From Bacteroidia bacterium (GTDB taxonomy: Bacteria > Bacteroidota > Bacteroidia > Bacteroidales > Azobacteroidaceae), in the NCBI GenBank assembly GCA_025996815.1, contig BNTT01000182.1, forward strand, positions 1 through 5,148: a stretch of DNA of 5,148 nt, read 5' to 3'. The position numbers and the translations under genes were made by a program. Shown in pieces: positions 1 through 5,062 of this stretch. The first letter of the stretch is position 1, and each line of letters starts with the position of its first letter. A model generated the notes under the pieces. It searched no databases, had not been told where the DNA came from, and saw nothing but the letters and a program-made list of their open reading frames with translations.

Positions 1-155
1 CAAAATCGGGATTAGAACAAATCACAGGAATCAGCCAAAAACAGCTTTGGCATTATTCGTCAGGTTCTAAGCGACCGCGATTGCAGACGACAAGAAAAAT
101 ACAAGAAGGCGTTCATCAATTTGCTAACGATTTAAGCCAAGTACATTTTTATTGA
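1..155 (+). CDS. C-terminal tail of an HTH protein, probably HicB-like antitoxin (partial)
   Basis: An open frame enters from the left edge (first full codon at 3) and ends at TGA 153-155, giving 50 residues. The tail reads GLEQITGISQKQLWHYSSG, then KRPR, then a helix containing KIQEGVHQFANDLSQV. This is the recognition half of a small helix-turn-helix: a GI-x-Q-x-QL-x-HY-x-SG-x-K-x-PR turn followed by a closing helix. From memory, Bacteroidales HicB-family antitoxins end this way, with an N-terminal HicB fold that would lie outside the window. In such systems HicB neutralises the HicA mRNA interferase and represses its own promoter through the HTH. Neither the HicB fold nor a hicA is visible, and the next gene is unrelated, so hicA would have to lie upstream. 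A different XRE-like regulator is possible. The stretch looks more AT-rich than the operons to its right. Confidence 0.6.
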   Translation, partial: KSGLEQITGISQKQLWHYSSGSKRPRLQTTRKIQEGVHQFANDLSQVHFY

Positions 156-167
156 TATTAGGCTTAA
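132..167 (+). other. 7-bp inverted repeat spanning the stop codon of the HTH gene
   Basis: TTAAGCC at 132-138 is perfectly complemented by GGCTTAA at 161-167, with a 22-base spacer that contains the stop codon. It could form a weak hairpin at the 3' end of the HTH mRNA. No T-run follows, so a factor-independent terminator is not supported. It may be chance. Confidence 0.25.
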
Positions 168-240
168 TGGAGAAAATGTTAAAAATCCGCAAATTTGTAA
201 AATAATTCGTTTTCTGCTGGGATAGTTGCAAAATTACAAC

Positions 241-248
241 TACCTTTG
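241..248 (+). promoter_or_regulatory. Bacteroidota -7 promoter element for the truncated lipoprotein gene
   Basis: TACCTTTG matches the TAnnTTTG -7 consensus of the Bacteroidota primary sigma factor exactly. It lies 26 bases upstream of the ATG at 275. No clean TTTG -33 box is visible at the expected 19-21 base spacing (the sequence there is around CTGG at 217-220). The leader that follows is very AT-rich with no Shine-Dalgarno site, as is usual in this phylum. The broken gene therefore still seems to have its own promoter. Confidence 0.65.
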
Positions 249-274
249 CAGCATCAATTAAAAATAATAATTTT

Positions 275-469
275 ATGAAGAAGTCTATCCTTTTGACCGC
301 CTGCGCCTGCGCGATGCTGACGGCTTGCAGCGAGAAACGTCCCGCTGTGGTTGAAAATCCTGTGTTTGACGTGTGGAACAGTGCCACGCTCGAAGTCCGC
401 AAAATTGAGATGAGCGATACGGCTACCGTGCTGCACATCGGCGCTTATTTCCGCCCCATCTCCTTGTGA
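275..469 (+). pseudogene. Truncated 5' end of a Bacteroidales lipoprotein gene (probable TlpA/DUF4369-type family)
   Basis: The frame gives 64 residues. Residues 1-18 form a lipoprotein signal peptide: KK at positions 2-3, a hydrophobic core, and lipobox LTAC with Cys18 as the lipidated residue, so the product would be exported and lipid-anchored. Residues 28-61, including FDVWNSATLEV, SDTATVLHI and AYFRP, resemble (from memory) the N-terminus of large Bacteroidales thioredoxin-like lipoproteins of several hundred residues; there the FRP motif is normally followed by an N/Y-WI segment. Here the frame runs only PISL and stops at 467-469. The loss coincides with an inverted 44-bp piece (464-507) that carries more sequence of the same family type. 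I read this as a decayed gene with an intact promoter. A 46-residue mature mini-lipoprotein could still be made. The family assignment is recall, not a search result. Confidence 0.7.
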
Positions 470-513
470 TAGCCCAGCAATTGTCCGCGCAGGGTGGTTT
501 TCTTGGTGGAGAT
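458..513. repeat. Inverted 44-bp micro-segment between 6-bp inverted repeats
   Basis: ATCTCC at 458-463 and GGAGAT at 508-513 are perfect inverted repeats around a 44-bp interior (464-507). A looser CCG upstream of each arm (CCGCCCC and CCGTTT, read toward the arm) extends the similarity. Read as is, the lipoprotein frame stops two codons after the left arm. With the interior reversed, the frame continues through ISTKKTTLRGQLLGYHKE and ends at TAA 527-529. RGQLLGY resembles the start of the second domain of the lipoprotein family. The likeliest origins are a template-switch micro-inversion in a decaying gene or an assembly error. A true phase-variable switch is less likely, since the arms are very short and no invertase is in the window. 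Confidence 0.6.
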
Positions 514-563
514 AAACGGTTTTTACTAATTAATTGCGCCGCATTTTGCGCGTTTTAGTGTAG

Positions 564-638
564 TGATCCGGTTGGGATTCGAACCCAAGACCCACAGCTT
601 AGAAGGCTGTTGCTCTAATCCAACTGAGCTACCGGACC
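564..638 (-). tRNA. tRNA-Arg (anticodon UCU)
   Basis: Read on the minus strand, this folds as a complete 75-base cloverleaf. The acceptor GGTCCGG pairs with CCGGATC (one G-T wobble). The D stem is GCTC/GAGC, the anticodon stem ACAGC/GCTGT with loop CTTCTAA, and the T stem TTGGG/CCCAA with loop TTCGAAT. The variable loop is 5 bases and the discriminator is A. The anticodon TCT reads AGA/AGG arginine codons. The 3' CCA is not encoded and would have to be added by the tRNA nucleotidyltransferase. The gene lies 52 bases after the TPR gene on the same strand but has its own promoter. The bases just 3' of it (514-563) run into the broken lipoprotein gene. Confidence 0.96.
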
Positions 639-660
639 TTTTTTTGGAGGTTTGCGGGCA

Positions 661-691
661 CAAAGGTATAAAAAATTTATGAATTGGCAAT
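661..691 (-). promoter_or_regulatory. Bacteroidota promoter for tRNA-Arg
   Basis: On the minus strand the -7 box TACCTTTG occupies 661-668, preceded at 19 bases by ATTG (688-691), a near match to the TTTG -33 box. The -33 region overlaps the TPR gene's stop codon (691-693). Transcription would begin around 654-657, about 17-20 bases before the mature tRNA 5' end, leaving a short leader for RNase P. No terminator for the TPR operon is visible here, so read-through may also contribute. Confidence 0.7.
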
Positions 692-1719
692 TATTGTTTG
701 GAGGTTTTTCCTAATTTTTGTTCCAAATCGTAGGCTTGCCAATAGTCTTTGTCGTAGCCTTTCAGGTCGCCTAATGTGCGTTTGAGGTCGGCTCGCAGGT
801 AGTATGCCGGCACGAAATTGGGGTATTCGGCGATGACTTGGGTCAGGTGGCGGATGGCATCGTGGTAGCGTCCTGCCTCTTTGTCGAGCAGCGCGAGGTT
901 GTAAATCGCCATGAAATTGTCGGGTTCCCCTTCGAGCACCCGCTTGAAGTCGTCGATGGCACCGTAGGTGTCGCCCACGCGCGACCGGAGCAGTGCCCGA
1001 TTGAAGCGTGCCGTTTGATTGGCAGAATCCAGCTCAATCACCTTGTCGTAATCCGCCATCGCGCCCCGCAAATCGTTGAGGTGCGAGCGTGCCAGCCCGC
1101 GATTGACGTAGTAGCCCGGGCGGTCGGATTCCAGCGAAATCGCCTGGTCGTAGTCTTTTAGGGCTTGTGCATAGTCTTCCTGCTGCAAATAGAGCATCCC
1201 GCGCTGCCCATAGATGGGGGCGTAATTTTTGTCCAATTCCAACGCTTTCGCATAGTTGGCAAACGCCTGAATGGTGTCGCCTTTTTCGGTTACCTCCAAT
1301 TGAGCCATCGCAATGGTCTTGTTTACAAGCATTTGTTTGTCTTCCGGCATAAATTCCAGCCCTTTGGCATAGTCGTCGATGGCTTCCTGATAGTGGTTGA
1401 GGTTTTGCTGACACACGGCGCGATACCAATAGGCTTGCACGATAAACGGGTTGCGCTCGATGCACAGCGTCAAATCCGCCGCGGCACCCTCCAAATCGTC
1501 CAAACTGTATTTCGCCACCGCACGGTAGAGGTAAGGCTCCGCCAGATAGGGTTTCGATTCGATAACCTGATTGAAATTTTCAATCGCCAGCGGATAGTCC
1601 TTGAAATACAGCGCGTTGCGACCCACCTTAATCATCTGGTCGGTGTTGATTTGCGCCGTAGCCGCAGGTATCGCAACCACAGCCAGCAAACAAGCAAGTG
1701 CCAATGTCGGATATTTCAT
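691..1719 (-). CDS. Secreted tetratricopeptide-repeat protein
   Basis: The product has 342 residues. Residues 1-22 are a signal peptide: Lys2, a hydrophobic core and a likely signal peptidase I cut after ATA (20-22), before Gln23. There is no lipobox, so the mature protein should be periplasmic or outer-membrane associated. The rest is about nine 34-residue TPR units, at roughly 23-57, 58-91, 92-125, 126-164 (with a few extra residues), 165-198, 199-231, 232-266, 267-300 and 301-334, with recurring W/Y-x-R-A, Y-x-x-A-I-x-D/N and closing Pro positions. TPR stacks bind peptides or partner proteins; the partner here is unknown. The ATG overlaps the def stop as ATGA, so translation is coupled to def. 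From memory, TPR proteins found next to def in Bacteroides can be considerably longer, so this may be a short form. It ends in a clean TAA with no sign of a frameshift. Confidence 0.92.
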   Translation of the reverse strand: MKYPTLALACLLAVVAIPAATAQINTDQMIKVGRNALYFKDYPLAIENFNQVIESKPYLAEPYLYRAVAKYSLDDLEGAAADLTLCIERNPFIVQAYWYRAVCQQNLNHYQEAIDDYAKGLEFMPEDKQMLVNKTIAMAQLEVTEKGDTIQAFANYAKALELDKNYAPIYGQRGMLYLQQEDYAQALKDYDQAISLESDRPGYYVNRGLARSHLNDLRGAMADYDKVIELDSANQTARFNRALLRSRVGDTYGAIDDFKRVLEGEPDNFMAIYNLALLDKEAGRYHDAIRHLTQVIAEYPNFVPAYYLRADLKRTLGDLKGYDKDYWQAYDLEQKLGKTSKQ

Positions 1720-2264
1720 TTTTTGACTTTATAACTGCAATTCACGCGCCCGTCGCGAATACGGTTGAGTTTGGAACTAATCATCTGTTTGCGCAATCCG
1801 GAGGCGTGGTCGGTGAAGACGATGCCTTCCAGATGGTCATATTCGTGCTGAATGCAACGGGCGGGATAGCCCTCAAACACATCTTCGTGCGGCTGCAAAT
1901 GCTCGTCCAGATAGTGCAGGCGCACCCAATTGGAGCGGCTGATTTTCTCGTGAATGTCGGGAACAGACAGGCAACCCTCTTCCAAAACAGTCGCTTCATC
2001 GCTCTTTTCGAGGATACGCGCGTTGATAAACACCCGTTTGAAACCCTCACATTCGGGGTAGTCTTTTGCCAGCGACGAGAGGTCGACCACCACAATGCGG
2101 TCGCTCAGTCCCACCTGCGGGGCGGCAAAACCCACGCCTTCGGCTTTATACATCGTCTCGAACATATTGGCGAGCAGTTCTTTCAGATGCGGATAATCCG
2201 GCGAAATGTCTTTCGTGCCCTTTCGCAAAATCGGATGACCATATAAATAAATCGGCAGTATCAT
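1716..2264 (-). CDS. def: Peptide deformylase
   Basis: The product has 182 residues, the usual length for a bacterial deformylase. It removes the formyl group from the N-terminal methionine of new proteins at the ribosome exit, in the cytoplasm. All three family motifs are present: GVGFAAPQ (43-50, motif 1, with the oxyanion Gln50), EEGCLS (95-100, metal ligand Cys98) and HEYDH (140-144, ligands His140 and His144, catalytic Glu141). The N-terminus MILPIYLYGHPILR is standard, which supports the ATG at 2262-2264. The C-terminal helix is intact. The start codon overlaps the ruvX stop (ATGA) and the stop overlaps the TPR start (ATGA), so def is the middle gene of a tightly coupled trio. No key residue is missing; the enzyme should be active. 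Confidence 0.97.
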   Translation of the reverse strand: MILPIYLYGHPILRKGTKDISPDYPHLKELLANMFETMYKAEGVGFAAPQVGLSDRIVVVDLSSLAKDYPECEGFKRVFINARILEKSDEATVLEEGCLSVPDIHEKISRSNWVRLHYLDEHLQPHEDVFEGYPARCIQHEYDHLEGIVFTDHASGLRKQMISSKLNRIRDGRVNCSYKVKK

Positions 2265-2677
2265 TTTTTTATCGTTTCTAAATACGTTTGTAACAAAATC
2301 GTTGCGCTCAGCTCGTCCACAAGTTCTTTATTTTGCCGCTGCTGTTTTTTCAGCCCGCCGTCGCGCATTGCTTGATGTGCCAGCACAGATGTAAAACGTT
2401 CGTCCACCATTTTTATTGCCACCTCCGCGATGGCGTGTTGCAATTTTTCCTTGAATTGGAGCACGCGGGGCATATTTTCCGATGGCAGATAGTTCATCTG
2501 TCGCGGCTCGCCCAGGAGGAACAATTCGACAGGCTCGCTGTCCACATAATGCCTCAAAAAAGGGATAACCTCGTGGCTGGGCAGCGTAGTCAGCCCCCCG
2601 GCAATCATCTGCAAGGGGTCGGAAACAGCCAATCCCGTCCGCTTCTTGCCATAATCTATCGCAACAATCCGTCCCAT
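2261..2677 (-). CDS. ruvX: RuvX/YqgF-family nuclease (putative Holliday junction resolvase, pre-16S rRNA nuclease)
   Basis: The product has 138 residues, the family's usual length. The RNase H-like fold begins with the beta strand RIVAIDYGKKRTGLAVSD (catalytic Asp7). It continues with LLGEP (54-58) in place of the more common GLP turn, VDERFTS (91-97, Asp92/Glu93), and a final helix KELVDELSATILLQ with Asp121. The acidic set expected for two-metal catalysis is present. Homologues process the 5' end of pre-16S rRNA and have been proposed as Holliday junction resolvases. The frame stays open upstream to 2929, but that part overlaps the S41 gene and lacks family sequence. The start at 2675-2677 puts MGRIVAIDYG at the N-terminus, as in relatives. 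The stop TGA overlaps the def ATG. The promoter lies directly in front, so the mRNA may be almost leaderless. Confidence 0.93.
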   Translation of the reverse strand: MGRIVAIDYGKKRTGLAVSDPLQMIAGGLTTLPSHEVIPFLRHYVDSEPVELFLLGEPRQMNYLPSENMPRVLQFKEKLQHAIAEVAIKMVDERFTSVLAHQAMRDGGLKKQQRQNKELVDELSATILLQTYLETIKK

Positions 2678-2684
2678 CAACGGA

Positions 2685-2716
2685 CAAAGGTACAAACTAT
2701 TTTTCTGAAATTCAAA
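2685..2716 (-). promoter_or_regulatory. Bacteroidota promoter for the ruvX-def-TPR operon
   Basis: On the minus strand a TTTG -33 box (2713-2716) and a TACCTTTG -7 box (2685-2692) are separated by 20 bases, an excellent match to the phylum consensus. The region is AT-rich and lies in the 68-bp gap behind the S41 gene. Only seven bases separate the -7 box from the ruvX ATG, so transcription would start about 0-3 bases before the start codon. Confidence 0.8.
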
Positions 2717-2745
2717 TAAAAAATCAAAAAAAATAAAATGAAAGG

Positions 2746-4392
2746 CTATTGAAGGGCAGTGTATTGCATCGCAGCCACCGCTTTGGGGTATGCCACGCCC
2801 TGCTGGATGGCTTGGACGGCTTTTGTGATGACGGGGTCGCCGAAGAGATAGACCGGATAGTATGCCTGTTCGCCGTGCATCGTGCGCAGGATGCAGGCGT
2901 AGGTGCTCTGCAAAATCTGCATATAGCAACGGTTGATTTGCAGCGAGCGACGGCGAATGCCATTCGTTTCGGCATACATCACCACCTTGTAGAGCAGTTG
3001 CTGCGTTTTTAAAAAATCCAACAGACCGGGATATTCCGTAAAATTATTCAAAACATCGCGGTTTTGCTCCACATATTCGCAGGCAAACTGGTTAAAGACG
3101 TCGTTTTCTTCCAACGTGACGTAATAAGCCGTGCGGTGGGCGGTGTCTAAGGGCACAAAAATGTCGGGCACGATGCCGCCACTGCCATAAACGGTGCGGT
3201 TGTTGAGCGTTTTATACGCCTCCGGCTTATCGTCTTCGCCGGTAACAGCGGTTTCTTCGCTCTCAAACTGGTCGAGCCATTCCTGATTGTATTCGTCGGA
3301 TTTCCCGAGTTCGTAGGGTCGCTGGATGTTGCGCCCCGAGGGGGTGTAATAGCGCGCCACGGTGAGCCGCACCGCCGAGCCGTCGGAAAGTTCTATCTGG
3401 TTCTGTACCAATCCCTTGCCGTAGGTGCGCCGCCCAACAATCAGTCCGCGGTCGTTGTCCTGAATGGCTCCCGCCACAATTTCGCTGGCGGAGGCAGACA
3501 TCCTGTCCACCAGCACCACCAACGGATTGTAGGCAAACTTGCCCGTGCCGTCCGAAATGGACGTAATCGGCTCGAAGGAACGCCCTTTGGCGGTAACAAT
3601 CAACTGATTGGCGGGCAAAAATTCATTGACTATTTTATGCGCCGCCTCGAAAGCCCCGCCGCCGTTCATCCGCAGGTCGAGGATAAACGACGTGCAGCCC
3701 GCCGCCTGCAATTCCGCCGCCGCCTGCATAAATTCGTCGTAGGTGGAATGGCTGAATTTATCAAAAATCTTGATGTAACCGATGCCGTCTGCTATTTGAA
3801 AAGCCGTTTTGACGGTGGTCTGCGGGATATTATCGCGCCGGATGCTGTAAGGAATCACCGTCTTGAGTTTGCTGTTGCGGTGTTTGATGCCAAGTTCGAC
3901 GGTTGTGCCCGCTTCGCCGCGCAAGAAGGTCAACATTGCCGCTTCGTCGGCACGGTCTTCTGCGGTAAGCATCTTGCCGTTGATGCTCACGAGGCGGTCG
4001 CCGGGCACGATGCCGGCTTTCGATGCCGGTCCGCCGTGCACCACCGAAGCAATCACGAGGGTGTCGCGAAACACAAAACAGGATACGCCGATGCCGCCAA
4101 ATTGACCGTCCATTTCCTCCGTAAAATGCTTCAGGTCGGCGGCAGAGATATAGGCAGAATGGGGGTCTAACTCGCCCACAATGTTGTAGATGGCATTTTC
4201 CGTGAGGTCGTCAATATCCAAAGTGTCCACATAATCGTTGTCGATAACGTCGAGAATCACGCCCAACTTGTTGTGCATAAGCAACCGTCGGGTGAGCGAA
4301 CTGTCTGCAAGCAGCCCGCCCAAATATATCCCTCCGCCCAAGGCGCAAAAGATAGCCAGAGTAATCCATATCGCCGATTTCTTAAATTTCAT
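2746..4392 (-). CDS. S41-family C-terminal processing peptidase with PDZ domain
   Basis: The product has 548 residues, in the usual range for Bacteroidota members. Residues 7-28 form one hydrophobic segment after KFKK: a signal peptide or membrane anchor placing the enzyme in the periplasm. A helical N-terminal part (about 35-90, with ELDPHSAYIS) leads to a PDZ domain (about 95-175, GGIGV and PASKAGIVPGDRLVSING), which in this family recognises C-terminal tails. The S41 core runs from about 200 to 415: YIKIFDKFS, LDLRMNGGG (239-246), then SASASE (299-304) with nucleophile Ser301 and general base Lys326 in YGKG, 25 residues apart as in Prc/CtpA. A Bacteroidota-type C-terminal helical tail follows (about 420-548). 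Such enzymes trim or degrade envelope proteins; the substrate is unknown. The start overlaps the dCMP deaminase stop as ATGA, so the two are co-translated. It is CtpA-like; I give no symbol because the subfamily is uncertain. Confidence 0.95.
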   Translation of the reverse strand: MKFKKSAIWITLAIFCALGGGIYLGGLLADSSLTRRLLMHNKLGVILDVIDNDYVDTLDIDDLTENAIYNIVGELDPHSAYISAADLKHFTEEMDGQFGGIGVSCFVFRDTLVIASVVHGGPASKAGIVPGDRLVSINGKMLTAEDRADEAAMLTFLRGEAGTTVELGIKHRNSKLKTVIPYSIRRDNIPQTTVKTAFQIADGIGYIKIFDKFSHSTYDEFMQAAAELQAAGCTSFILDLRMNGGGAFEAAHKIVNEFLPANQLIVTAKGRSFEPITSISDGTGKFAYNPLVVLVDRMSASASEIVAGAIQDNDRGLIVGRRTYGKGLVQNQIELSDGSAVRLTVARYYTPSGRNIQRPYELGKSDEYNQEWLDQFESEETAVTGEDDKPEAYKTLNNRTVYGSGGIVPDIFVPLDTAHRTAYYVTLEENDVFNQFACEYVEQNRDVLNNFTEYPGLLDFLKTQQLLYKVVMYAETNGIRRRSLQINRCYMQILQSTYACILRTMHGEQAYYPVYLFGDPVITKAVQAIQQGVAYPKAVAAMQYTALQ

Positions 4393-4823
4393 AAGTCGTT
4401 TTTATCAATATAAAGCATCTCGATGCCCGCCCGTTCCAAAATATCCAACCCCTCCGTGAGGCGGTATTTCTCGCAAAAAACAATCCGCTTGATGCCCGCC
4501 TGAATGATGAGTTTAGCACATTCGATGCAGGGCGAAGTGGTGATATAGAGCGTGGCATCGCGACTGTTGTTGCTCGACGATGCCAATTTCGTGATGGCAT
4601 TGGCTTCGGCGTGCAGCACATACTGCTTCGTAAGCCCATTTTCGTCCTCGCAGCAGTTCTCAAAGCCCGACGGCGTGCCATTGTAGCCGTCGGAAATAAT
4701 CATTTTATCCTTGACAATCAGCGCGCCCACCTGCCGCCGCCGGCAATAGGAATTTTCCGCCCAAATCATCGCCATCCTCAAATAACGCTTATCCAATTGT
4801 TCTTGTTTGCTTTCACCGTTCAT
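4389..4823 (-). CDS. dCMP deaminase (deoxycytidylate deaminase, ComEB-like)
   Basis: The product has 144 residues, a normal length. It is predicted to deaminate dCMP to dUMP, the substrate of thymidylate synthase, in the cytoplasm. The zinc site is complete: HAEANAI (71-77; ligand His71, proton-shuttling Glu73) and SPCIEC (97-102; ligands Cys99 and Cys102). The N-terminal part has the family's RRRQVGALIVKD and the GYNGTPSGFENC segment (46-57), typical of dCMP rather than cytidine or tRNA-adenosine deaminases. Cys57, Cys58 and Glu59 may belong to the extra metal or allosteric region. The start at 4821-4823 is 25 bases after a TATCTTTG -7 box, and an AGGGG stretch lies 5 bases before it, a possible Shine-Dalgarno-like site unusual for this phylum. 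It is first in an operon with the S41 peptidase. A functional link between the two is not obvious. Confidence 0.95.
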   Translation of the reverse strand: MNGESKQEQLDKRYLRMAMIWAENSYCRRRQVGALIVKDKMIISDGYNGTPSGFENCCEDENGLTKQYVLHAEANAITKLASSSNNSRDATLYITTSPCIECAKLIIQAGIKRIVFCEKYRLTEGLDILERAGIEMLYIDKNDL

Positions 4824-4848
4824 CGCCGCCCCTGTTTATTTCGGGGTG

Positions 4849-4856
4849 CAAAGATA
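4849..4856 (-). promoter_or_regulatory. Bacteroidota -7 promoter element for the dCMP deaminase-S41 peptidase operon
   Basis: TATCTTTG on the minus strand fits TAnnTTTG exactly and lies 25 bases before the start codon. No clean TTTG -33 box appears at 19-21 bases (the sequence there is CAAT at 4877-4880). Transcription should start near 4842-4845, giving a leader of about 20 bases. The IS end is roughly 170 bp upstream, so the promoter is not disrupted. Confidence 0.7.
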
Positions 4857-4897
4857 CAAAATAATTGTGAATAATGATTGTCTGAACCATGATTTTA

Positions 4898-4974
4898 ATA
4901 AGATTTTTAGGATTAGCAGGATTATCAAAAAAATTCTTGCCAATCCGCCATCCTGCTAATCTTGAAAATCTTAT
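4898..4974. repeat. Interrupted palindrome, Bacteroidota REP-like intergenic repeat
   Basis: A 24-base left arm (4898-4921) is complementary to a right arm (4951-4974) at 22 of 24 positions, around a 29-base spacer. Both arms contain the GATTAGCAGGA core. Within the left part, AGGATTAGC (4909-4917) is followed directly by AGGATTATC (4918-4926), a near-perfect 9-base tandem. Upstream, TCTGAACCATGATTTTAA (4881-4898) resembles, from memory, the conserved lead-in of a repeat class scattered through intergenic regions of many Bacteroidota. Transcribed from either strand it would form a long hairpin. It lies between the operon promoter and the IS end. No tyrosine transposase is linked to it here. 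Confidence 0.75.
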
Positions 4975-5022
4975 ATGATTATCGGATATTTTGCCTGTCG
5001 CCCGAATGGACGGGATTTTCGT

Positions 5023-5055
5023 AAGAGGCTGTCTCAAAAGGGCAGCCTCTTTTTT
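5023..5055 (+). terminator. IS-end hairpin with T-run, resembling a factor-independent terminator
   Basis: AAGAGGCTG (5023-5031) pairs with CAGCCTCTT (5043-5051); one T-G wobble and one C-G pair extend the stem to 11 bp around a 7-base loop. Six T's follow on the plus strand (5050-5055). On that strand it should stop transcription entering the IS from the flank. It also seems to be the terminal structure of the IS, since the transposase tail follows 8 bases further on. On the minus strand no T-run follows, so it is a weaker terminator for the transposase mRNA. Confidence 0.65.
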
Positions 5056-5062
5056 AAAAGAT

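Noticed and set aside
124..438. Minus-strand open frames opposite the lipoprotein stub (124-438, 254-436)
   Set aside because: They are complements of the lipoprotein coding sequence and of its promoter, with no independent support.
838..2246. Long plus-strand open frames opposite the TPR and def genes (838-1161, 1165-1734, 1698-2246)
   Set aside because: They lie fully antisense to genes with clear motifs, show no recognisable domain and look like complements of the real codons.
2678..2745. Terminator between the S41 gene and ruvX
   Set aside because: The gap is T-rich on the minus strand but I find no stable GC-rich stem in front of the T-runs, so the S41 operon may read through into ruvX.
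2678..2929. Upstream extension of the ruvX frame by 84 residues
   Set aside because: It overlaps the S41 gene in another frame, contains no family sequence and would place the consensus promoter inside the coding region. MGRIVAIDYG at 2677 is the family N-terminus.
3637..4170. 177-residue plus-strand open frame opposite the S41 peptidase
   Set aside because: It is antisense to the PDZ and catalytic-domain coding sequence, Ala/Arg/Val-rich in the way complement frames are, and has no start-region signal.
4898..4974. CRISPR array or simple terminator at the palindrome
   Set aside because: There is only one repeat pair in inverted orientation, with no regular spacers. No T-run follows either arm and no gene ends beside it, so neither label fits well.
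4813..5037. 74-residue minus-strand open frame upstream of the dCMP deaminase
   Set aside because: It runs through the palindromic repeat, the operon promoter and the IS end, and has no family-like sequence.
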